Assembly: GCA_937871635.1 (NCBI GenBank)
Contig: CALMNS010000472.1
Location: forward strand, 1 to 5,899
Reading direction: 5' to 3'
From: an uncultured Solirubrobacter sp.
GTDB taxonomy: Bacteria > Actinomycetota > Thermoleophilia > Solirubrobacterales > Solirubrobacteraceae
Length of the DNA stretch: 5,899 nucleotides
The position numbers and the translations under genes were made by a program. Positions 1-4,883 of this stretch are shown here, piece by piece. Below the pieces are notes generated by a model. It did no database searches. It was not told the DNA's origin and saw only the letters and a list, made by a program, of their open reading frames with translations. The first letter of the stretch is position 1. Each line of letters starts with the position of its first letter.

Positions 1-64
1 CTCCGGTGGGGAGCGTCTGCGCGGGCCAGGTGGCCGCCAGCGCGAGGAGCAGGGCGACGGGCAC
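1..64 (-). CDS. N-terminus of a divergent, probably exported protein (partial)
   Basis: On the minus strand a GTG at 64-62 opens a frame that runs off the left edge. It reads M-P-V followed by a hydrophobic run (ALLLALAA), then T-W-P-A-Q-T-L-P-T-G, which resembles a signal peptide core and an A-x-x type cleavage region. An in-frame TGA lies only two codons upstream (73-71), so GTG at 64 is essentially the only start. Nearly all third positions from 62 down to 2 are G or C, and this bias breaks off just past the GTG, which supports coding up to that point. Weak points are the absence of Lys/Arg before the hydrophobic stretch, the lack of a clear ribosome binding site and the very short visible length. 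The family cannot be recognised. It would be transcribed away from rmlA and share its upstream region. Confidence 0.42.
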   Translation of the reverse strand, partial: MPVALLLALAATWPAQTLPTG

Positions 65-96
65 ACTCGTTCAAACCCGCCCCGGGCCCGCCGGTT

Positions 97-112
97 GCGG
101 CGCCGGCGCCGC
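97..112. repeat. 16-bp perfect GC palindrome in the divergent intergenic region
   Basis: Positions 97-112 read GCGGCGCCGGCGCCGC, which equals its own reverse complement over all 16 bases. It lies between the GTG of the divergent gene (64) and the rmlA -10 box (139), about 26 bp upstream of that box, where a dimeric regulator could bind. In sequence this GC-rich such palindromes arise fairly often by chance, so a role as an operator is only a suggestion. Confidence 0.3.
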
Positions 113-138
113 CCACGCGGCCATTCGGATCGACCATC

Positions 139-144
139 TAGGGT
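139..144 (+). promoter_or_regulatory. Putative -10 box for leaderless rmlA mRNA
   Basis: TAGGGT fits the actinobacterial -10 pattern TANNNT and ends 8 bases before the rmlA GTG at 153. Transcription starting the usual 6-8 bases downstream would begin at or beside the start codon, giving a leaderless mRNA. There is no purine-rich Shine-Dalgarno sequence in front of the gene, and no recognisable -35 hexamer at the right distance. The same 8-mer CTAGGGTG precedes rmlD, which supports a real signal. A weak GGTG match to the anti-SD is an alternative reading. Confidence 0.55.
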
Positions 145-152
145 GCCCGGCC

Positions 153-1226
153 GTGGATCTCAAAGGGCTCATCCTCTCCGGCGGCAAGGGCACGCGGCTG
201 CGCCCGATCACGCACACCTCGGCCAAGCAGCTCGTGCCCGTGGCCAACAAGCCGGTGCTCTTCTACGGGATCGAGGCGATGGCCGCCGCCGGCATCTCGG
301 AGATCGGGATCATCATCGCCCCCGAGACGGGCGGCGAGATCCGCGACGCCGTGGGCGACGGCTCGCGCTTCGGCGTGCGCATCACCTACATCGAGCAGGA
401 CGCGCCGCTCGGGCTCGCCCACGCGGTGCTCACCGCCGAGCGGTTCCTGGACGACTCGGCGTTCGTCATGTACCTGGGCGACAACCTGCTGCAGGGCGGG
501 ATCGCCGACCTCGTCGCCGCCTTCCGCGAGCACGAGCCGCAGGCGCTGATCTTGCTCACCCCGGTGCCTGACCCGGAGAACTACGGGGTGGCGGAGCTCT
601 CCGCCGCCGGCGGCGTGGCGCGGCTCGTCGAGAAGCCCGCCGAGCCGGCGACCGACCTCGCGCTCGTCGGCGTCTACATGTTCACGCCGCGGATCCACGA
701 GGCGGCCCGGGCCATCGAGCCGTCCCCGCGCGGCGAGCTCGAGATCACCGACGCGATCCAGTGGGTCGTCGACCAGGGCGAGGCGGTGGAGTCGCACATC
801 GTCCAGGGCTGGTGGAAGGACACGGGGCGCCTCGACGACATGCTCGAGGCCAACCGGCTCATCCTCGAGACGATCGAGCGGAGGGTCGACGGCGAACTCG
901 TCGGGTCCCAGGTCGACGGTCGGGTGATCATCGAGGCCGGCGCCACGCTGACCAACTGCACCGTCCGGGGTCCCGCCATCATCGGCGCGGGCGCGCGGCT
1001 CACCGACGCCTACGTCGGCCCGTACACCGCGGTCGGGGAGGGCGTGGTGATCGAGACGGCCGAGGTCGAGCACTCCATCCTGCTCGAGGGGTCCTCCGTC
1101 CGCGGCCTCGCCGGCCGGATGGAGTCGAGCCTGCTCGGCAAGAACGTCGCCATCCACCGCTCGCGCCGCCAGCCGCGCGCCTACACGTTCATGGTCGGCG
1201 ACCAGTCGGAGATCGAGATCCTCTAG
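153..1226 (+). CDS. rmlA: Glucose-1-phosphate thymidylyltransferase, long form (RmlA/StrD type)
   Basis: Joins dTTP and glucose-1-phosphate to give dTDP-glucose and pyrophosphate, the entry step to dTDP-rhamnose and other dTDP-deoxysugars; cytoplasmic. The protein is 357 residues. Residues 10-34 hold the nucleotidyltransferase signature (GGKGTRLRPIT, then K25 and PVANKP). D110 in YLGDN and D223 in WWKDTG are the expected metal-binding aspartates, and EKP at 160-162 is the conserved sugar-binding segment. From about residue 252 to 345 the sequence turns into imperfect hexapeptide repeats (V-I-I-E-A-G-A-T, P-A-I-I-G-A-G-A), a left-handed beta-helix tail. This tail marks the long family, seen in antibiotic sugar clusters and many actinobacteria, rather than the short enteric RmlA of about 290 residues. 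GTG at 153 is chosen because the conserved domain begins four codons later and a -10 box sits just upstream; the frame is open further left, but that stretch has no homology-like content. rmlD follows after 70 bp. Confidence 0.93.
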   Translation: MDLKGLILSGGKGTRLRPITHTSAKQLVPVANKPVLFYGIEAMAAAGISEIGIIIAPETGGEIRDAVGDGSRFGVRITYIEQDAPLGLAHAVLTAERFLDDSAFVMYLGDNLLQGGIADLVAAFREHEPQALILLTPVPDPENYGVAELSAAGGVARLVEKPAEPATDLALVGVYMFTPRIHEAARAIEPSPRGELEITDAIQWVVDQGEAVESHIVQGWWKDTGRLDDMLEANRLILETIERRVDGELVGSQVDGRVIIEAGATLTNCTVRGPAIIGAGARLTDAYVGPYTAVGEGVVIETAEVEHSILLEGSSVRGLAGRMESSLLGKNVAIHRSRRQPRAYTFMVGDQSEIEIL

Positions 1227-1281
1227 GTCGCGGGGCGGCCGCCGGCGGGCCGGGCGAGCGGGCGGGACGCGGGCGGCCTCC

Positions 1282-1287
1282 TAGGGT
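1282..1287 (+). promoter_or_regulatory. Putative -10 box for leaderless rmlD mRNA
   Basis: TAGGGT ends 9 bases before the rmlD ATG at 1297. The surrounding sequence repeats that before rmlA: CTAGGGTG at 1281-1288 and CGGCC directly before the start codon (1292-1296). No Shine-Dalgarno sequence is present. It suggests that rmlD-rmlB can be transcribed from their own start point inside the cluster as well as by read-through from rmlA. No -35 hexamer is evident. Confidence 0.55.
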
Positions 1288-1296
1288 GTCACGGCC

Positions 1297-2136
1297 ATGC
1301 GCCTTCTCGTAACCGGCGCCGCGGGCATGCTCGGACAGGACGTGACCGCCGCCGGCCAGGCGGCGGGCCACGACGTCACCGCGCTCGCCCGCCGCGACCT
1401 CGACCTCACCGACCCCTCCGCGGTCGCCACCGCGATCCGCGACGCCCGGCCCGACGCCGTCGTCAACTGCGCGGCGTGGACGGACGTCGACGGCGCAGAG
1501 GCGAACGAGGGGGCCGCCACCGCGGTCAACGGGACCGCGGTCGGCCACCTGGCGGCCGCCGCCACCGAGCACGGGGCCCACGTCGTCCACGTCTCGACGG
1601 ACTACGTCTTCGACGGGCGCGGGACGCGGCCCTACCTCGAGTCCGATCCGACGGCGCCGATCTCCGCCTACGGCCGCTCGAAGCTCGCGGGCGAGCGCGC
1701 CCTCGACCTCGACCGCGCGGCCGTCGTGCGCGCGGCCTGGCTGTTCGGCGCGGGCGGCGGCAACTTCGCCGCGACGATGCTCCGCCTGGCCGGCGAGCGC
1801 GACGAGGTCACCGTGGTCGACGACCAGGTCGGCTTCCCCACCTACACCGGCCACCTGGCGCCGGCCCTCGTCGCCCTGGCCGAGGCCCGGGCCACCGGCG
1901 TGCTGCACGCCTCCGGGGAGGAACCGTGTTCCTGGTATGACTTCGCCGAGGCGATCTTCGCCGGAGCCGGGCGCGAGATGACCGTCCACCGCGGCTCGAG
2001 CGCCGATCTCGGGCGGCCCGCGCCGCGCCCCGCCTACTCCGTGCTCGGCACGGAGCGCGCCGAGGCGCCGCGGCTCCCCGGCTGGCGCGAGGGGCTCGCG
2101 GCCTACCTGAACGAGATGGAGGTGACGTCGGAGTGA
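1297..2136 (+). CDS. rmlD: dTDP-4-dehydrorhamnose reductase
   Basis: Reduces dTDP-4-dehydro-L-rhamnose with NAD(P)H to dTDP-L-rhamnose, the last step of the pathway; cytoplasmic. The 279-residue protein is a short-chain dehydrogenase of the extended class. The Rossmann motif is GAAGMLG at residues 7-13, the NCAAWTDVDGAE segment follows the nucleotide fold, and the catalytic set is T101 in STDYVFDG with Y125 and K129 in YGRSK. FGAGGGNFAATM and DDQVGFPTYTGHLA match the conserved RmlD substrate region. Length is normal for a stand-alone RmlD, so there is no fused RmlC domain. The ATG at 1297 starts exactly at the Rossmann strand (MRLLVTGAAG) and sits behind a TAGGGT box. The gene ends by overlapping rmlB by 4 bp, so the two are probably translated together. 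Confidence 0.93.
   Translation: MRLLVTGAAGMLGQDVTAAGQAAGHDVTALARRDLDLTDPSAVATAIRDARPDAVVNCAAWTDVDGAEANEGAATAVNGTAVGHLAAAATEHGAHVVHVSTDYVFDGRGTRPYLESDPTAPISAYGRSKLAGERALDLDRAAVVRAAWLFGAGGGNFAATMLRLAGERDEVTVVDDQVGFPTYTGHLAPALVALAEARATGVLHASGEEPCSWYDFAEAIFAGAGREMTVHRGSSADLGRPAPRPAYSVLGTERAEAPRLPGWREGLAAYLNEMEVTSE
2118..2125 (+). promoter_or_regulatory. Strong ribosome binding site for rmlB
   Basis: GGAGGTGA lies inside the last codons of rmlD, 7 bases before the GTG at 2133. It fixes the rmlB start at the GTGA overlap. It contrasts with rmlA and rmlD, which have no such site, and fits the idea that only the internal gene of the unit needs one. Confidence 0.8.
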
Positions 2137-3119
2137 AGCTGCTCGTGTGCGGTGGGGCCGGGTTCATCGGCTCGAACTTCGTCCGGTTGCGCGTCCGCGA
2201 CCACGGCGACGAGGTCGTCGTCCTCGACAAGCTCACCTACGCGGGGCGACGGGAGAACCTCGCCGATGTCGAGCACGTCTTCGTCCACGGCGCGATCGAG
2301 GACCGCGACAAGGTGGCCGAGGCGATCGAGGGCTGCGAGGCGGTGGTCAACTTCGCCGCCGAGACGCACGTCGACCGCTCGATCGCCGAGCCCGACGCCT
2401 TCGTGACCACCCACGCGGTGGGCACCTACGTGCTCCTCGAGGCCGCCCGCGAGGCCGGGGTCCGCTACCTGCAGGTCTCCACCGACGAGGTCTACGGCTC
2501 GATCGCGGAGGGCTCGTTCACCGAGGGGTCGCCGCTCGCGCCCTCCTCCCCGTACTCCGCCACCAAGACGGGCGCCGACCTGCTCGTGGCCAGCTACTTC
2601 CACACCTACGGGCTCGAGACGCTGATCTGCCGCGGGTCGAACAACTACGGGCCCTACCAGTACCCCGAGAAGCTCATCCCGCTGATGATCCTCAACGCCA
2701 TGCACGCCGACCCGCTGCCGGTCTACGGGGACGGGCAGCAGGTCCGCAACTGGCTCTACGTCGAGGACTTCGGCCGCGGCATCGGCCACGTCCTCGCCCA
2801 CGGCCGGCCCGGCGAGGTCTACAACGTCGGCGGGCCGGACGAGTGCCCCAACCTCGAGGTCGTCGAGCGAATCATCGCCCTCACCGGCGCCGATCGCGAG
2901 CTCCTCACCTACGTCACCGACCGGCCCGGCCACGACCGCCGCTACTCGCTCGCCTCGGAGAAGGTCCGTGCCCTCGGCTGGGAGGCGCAGGTCCACTTCG
3001 CCGAGGGCCTCGAGCAGACCGTCGCCTGGTACCGGGACAACCCCGAGTGGTGGGGCCCGATCCGCTCGGGCGACTACCGCGCCTACTACGAACGACAGTA
3101 CGGCAGCCAGCTCGGCTGA
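2133..3119 (+). CDS. rmlB: dTDP-glucose 4,6-dehydratase
   Basis: Converts dTDP-glucose to dTDP-4-dehydro-6-deoxy-glucose using tightly bound NAD+, the second step of dTDP-rhamnose synthesis and the branch point to other dTDP-6-deoxysugars; cytoplasmic. The 328-residue protein has the normal RmlB length. GGAGFIGSNF (residues 7-16) binds NAD, LTYAGRRENL is the RmlB-specific stretch after the second strand, and T117-D118-E119 in STDEVYGS plus Y141 and K145 in YSATK are the catalytic residues. RGSNNYGPYQYPEKLIP and GDGQQVRNWLYVED are the family's substrate-binding segments. The D-E pair after T117 separates it from UDP-glucose 4-epimerases. The start is a GTG overlapping the rmlD stop as GTGA, with a strong ribosome binding site. 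Its product is the substrate for RmlC, whose gene is missing here. It ends 35 bp from the convergent cupredoxin gene. Confidence 0.95.
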   Translation: MKLLVCGGAGFIGSNFVRLRVRDHGDEVVVLDKLTYAGRRENLADVEHVFVHGAIEDRDKVAEAIEGCEAVVNFAAETHVDRSIAEPDAFVTTHAVGTYVLLEAAREAGVRYLQVSTDEVYGSIAEGSFTEGSPLAPSSPYSATKTGADLLVASYFHTYGLETLICRGSNNYGPYQYPEKLIPLMILNAMHADPLPVYGDGQQVRNWLYVEDFGRGIGHVLAHGRPGEVYNVGGPDECPNLEVVERIIALTGADRELLTYVTDRPGHDRRYSLASEKVRALGWEAQVHFAEGLEQTVAWYRDNPEWWGPIRSGDYRAYYERQYGSQLG

Positions 3120-3126
3120 GAGCCGT
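3100..3126 (+). terminator. Weak hairpin straddling the rmlB stop codon
   Basis: ACGG (3100-3103) can pair with CCGT (3123-3126), and inside it CAGCC (3104-3108) with GGCTG (3114-3118), leaving an AGCTC loop and a 4-base AGAG bulge. A competing fold is CGGCT-GAG-AGCCG at 3113-3125. The site lies at the convergent junction, where a terminator is expected. No T-rich tract follows, so it would have to be a U-less terminator or simply chance GC pairing. Confidence 0.22.
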
Positions 3127-3154
3127 ACTCCGTGCAGCGCCCGCGGCTGACCCC

Positions 3155-3514
3155 TCACCTGCGGACCTTGATGGTCATGGTCATCTCCTCGTGGTACGTG
3201 CAGATGAGCGAGTACGTCCCCGGCTTGGTCAGCGTGCGCTTGTAGGTGAACGCCGCCGCCGCTCCGTCGGAGGCGAACTTCTTAACGCCGGCGGGCCCCT
3301 TGCGGAGGACGACGTCGTGGGTGTCGCCGGCATCCTCGGGCCACTTCCACGTGATGGTCGAGCGGTTGTTGACCGTTAGCTTGGCCGGCGAGTAGTAGTT
3401 GTCGAGGACCCGGACGGTCTTGCGCTGCGGGGCTCCGGCCCCGCCGGCGGGCGTCGCGGCCACGAGAGCCACGACGCCGGCGACGGACAGGGCGGCGACG
3501 CGGGACGCCCTCAC
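3155..3514 (-). CDS. Secreted plastocyanin/amicyanin-like cupredoxin
   Basis: A small blue-copper type electron-transfer protein, acting outside the cytoplasmic membrane. The 119-residue precursor starts with R2 and R5, then a hydrophobic stretch to about residue 20 and an AGGAGA region where signal peptidase could cut, leaving a domain of roughly 90 residues. The type 1 copper ligands are visible: H66 in DTHDV, C105 and H108 in CTYH, and M111 at the amicyanin spacing (C-x2-H-x2-M); a second Met, M113, sits at the plastocyanin spacing. NYYSPAKLTVNNRSTITWKW is the usual N-terminal sheet. It starts with GTG, overlapping the beta-helix gene stop as GTGA, so it is probably co-translated as last gene of the oxidase operon; only a weak GGAAG lies 5 bases upstream. 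It may pass electrons to or from the multicopper oxidase, which is inferred from context. A copper storage or sensing role is possible. Confidence 0.85.
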   Translation of the reverse strand: MRASRVAALSVAGVVALVAATPAGGAGAPQRKTVRVLDNYYSPAKLTVNNRSTITWKWPEDAGDTHDVVLRKGPAGVKKFASDGAAAAFTYKRTLTKPGTYSLICTYHEEMTMTIKVRR

Positions 3515-4854
3515 TTGGTCTTCCGGTAGGACTTGGTGTACGTCTCGAGCGGCTGGATGCGGTCCGCGCGGGGCGCGTGCGGCCGCCGGATCCAGGCCGC
3601 CTCCTTGTCGGACTGGATGACCCAGCCGAGGGTCTGCTCGCGCACCGACGCGACGAACGGGTTGGCCCCGGTGAACGGGCAGGCCGGCATCGTCGACGCG
3701 TCGGCCGGGGTGACCGACTCGACCCCCGTGTTGCCCGAGAAGCAGTTGCCGGTGCCGCCGCCCTCGAAGACCACGTCGCGCCCGTTGCGGTCGGTGCCGT
3801 TGAGACCGAACGCGTTGGTCCGGAACTGGTTGCCGTCGAGCGACTTCGCGGCGGCGTCCTTCGCGGCGAGGGTCAGCGCCTCGAGCGCGGTGACGCCGAC
3901 GAGGTAGTTGCCGTAGATCCGGTTGTTCTCGACCACGTTGCGCCGGCCCCCCAGGAAGAGGACGCCCACCCCGGTCGGGTACGGGATGTCCCCGGTCGCC
4001 GCCTTGCGCTTGGGGAACGGCGTCGCCTTGTAGTAGTTGAAGTTGTTCCAGAAGATGTCGTTGTCGCGGATGACGTTGTCCTCCTCCGGCGGGAACTTCT
4101 CCGAGGACAGCGCGTTGGGCACGATCCCGATGCCGTTGTTGAAGAACTTCGACTTGGTGATCGTCACGTAGCGCATGTTCGTCCCGGTGAAGCCGAACAG
4201 CGAGCCCCAGCCCTCGACGTTCTTGACGATCGAGCGCTTGGGCCTGGTCTGCTTCGGCGTCTGGCCGATGTAGAACGCGCCGTCGTTGACGTAGTAGGCC
4301 TCCGAGTTGGACATCTCGCCGCCCAGCGAGTTGAAGGCGTAGATGCCGTAGGTGCCGGTGAGCTCGGCGATCAGGTTGGTCGCCTTGTAGCCGTCGACGT
4401 TGACCAGGAAGAAGCCGTTCGCCTTGTAGTTGCGGGCCTTGAAGCCGTCGATGGTCACGGCGTCGGCGCCGTTGACGAGCACCGCGTTCTGCGCCGCGGC
4501 GCCGGAGAGGCCCTTCCCGTCGAGGACGACCTTCTCGGGCGCCCGGCGGTTGCCGACGAGCCTGAGGTAGCGCTTGGCGGCGCCGTTGATGGAGACGCCC
4601 TCGCGATAGGTCCCGTTGGCGACGCGGATCGTGTCGCCCGCCTTGGCCGCCCTGACCGCCGCGCCGATCGTCGTGTACCGGGCGCCCCGCTTGGCGACCC
4701 GCAGCGTCTTGCCCTTGCCGGCGGGCTTCTTCTGCCCGGCGGACGGCTTGGACGGCGCGGGGTAGTCCGTCCCGGCCTGCCCGAAGGCGGGCCCGGCCGG
4801 CACCAGCAGCGCGGCGGTCACCCCGACCGCCGTCGCCTGCGTCCTGATCCTCAT
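3511..4854 (-). CDS. Secreted right-handed parallel beta-helix repeat protein
   Basis: A 447-residue exported protein of unknown function. Residues 1-25 form a Sec-type signal peptide (R2, R4, a hydrophobic core, then PAFG-QA). A Pro/Lys-rich linker (about 30-50) follows, then the ARYTTIGAAVRAAKAGDTIRVANGTYRE region typical of the N-terminal turn of pectate-lyase-like beta-helices. From about 95 to 375 there are successive coils with Asn and Gly at turns (NAVLVNGADAVTIDGF, RNVVENNRIYGNYLVGV), as in NosD-like and PbH1-repeat proteins. C371 and C392 are the only cysteines and may form a disulfide closing the C-terminal coil. The mature protein has one His (H426), few Met, and many Tyr and Lys. 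No lyase or hydrolase active site is recognisable. ATG at 4854 is chosen for the signal peptide and the AGAGGAGA ribosome binding site; the frame is open far upstream but there it runs out of frame through the oxidase gene. It lies between oxidase and cupredoxin genes. Confidence 0.85.
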   Translation of the reverse strand: MRIRTQATAVGVTAALLVPAGPAFGQAGTDYPAPSKPSAGQKKPAGKGKTLRVAKRGARYTTIGAAVRAAKAGDTIRVANGTYREGVSINGAAKRYLRLVGNRRAPEKVVLDGKGLSGAAAQNAVLVNGADAVTIDGFKARNYKANGFFLVNVDGYKATNLIAELTGTYGIYAFNSLGGEMSNSEAYYVNDGAFYIGQTPKQTRPKRSIVKNVEGWGSLFGFTGTNMRYVTITKSKFFNNGIGIVPNALSSEKFPPEEDNVIRDNDIFWNNFNYYKATPFPKRKAATGDIPYPTGVGVLFLGGRRNVVENNRIYGNYLVGVTALEALTLAAKDAAAKSLDGNQFRTNAFGLNGTDRNGRDVVFEGGGTGNCFSGNTGVESVTPADASTMPACPFTGANPFVASVREQTLGWVIQSDKEAAWIRRPHAPRADRIQPLETYTKSYRKTK

Positions 4855-4860
4855 CGACCC

Positions 4861-4868
4861 TCTCCTCT
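4861..4868 (-). promoter_or_regulatory. Ribosome binding site of the beta-helix gene
   Basis: On the minus strand AGAGGAGA ends 6 bases before the ATG at 4854, within the 29-bp gap after the oxidase stop codon. It decides the start of the beta-helix gene against the much longer open frame upstream. No -10-like TANNNT box lies in the gap, so the gene is probably read from an upstream promoter together with the oxidase. Confidence 0.7.
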
Positions 4869-4883
4869 GTCGTGTCCCTCGAC

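Noticed and set aside
6..152. Extension of the rmlA frame upstream to an earlier GTG/ATG-like start
   Set aside because: The added residues are Ala/Gly/Arg-rich without family resemblance, third-position GC bias breaks at 63-74, and the nucleotidyltransferase domain starts right after GTG 153.
138..1157. Long minus-strand open frame opposite rmlA
   Set aside because: It mirrors the rmlA codons, is dominated by Arg, Gly, Asp and Val, and shows no motif; GC-rich DNA keeps antisense frames open.
1234..1243. 10-bp palindrome GGCGGCCGCC after rmlA as a terminator
   Set aside because: Short, without a loop of reasonable size or a T-tract, and expected by chance at this GC content.
2103..3158. Long minus-strand open frame opposite rmlB
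   Set aside because: It overlaps a gene with full catalytic motifs on the other strand and reads as low-complexity Val/Gly/Asp/Arg; a shadow frame.
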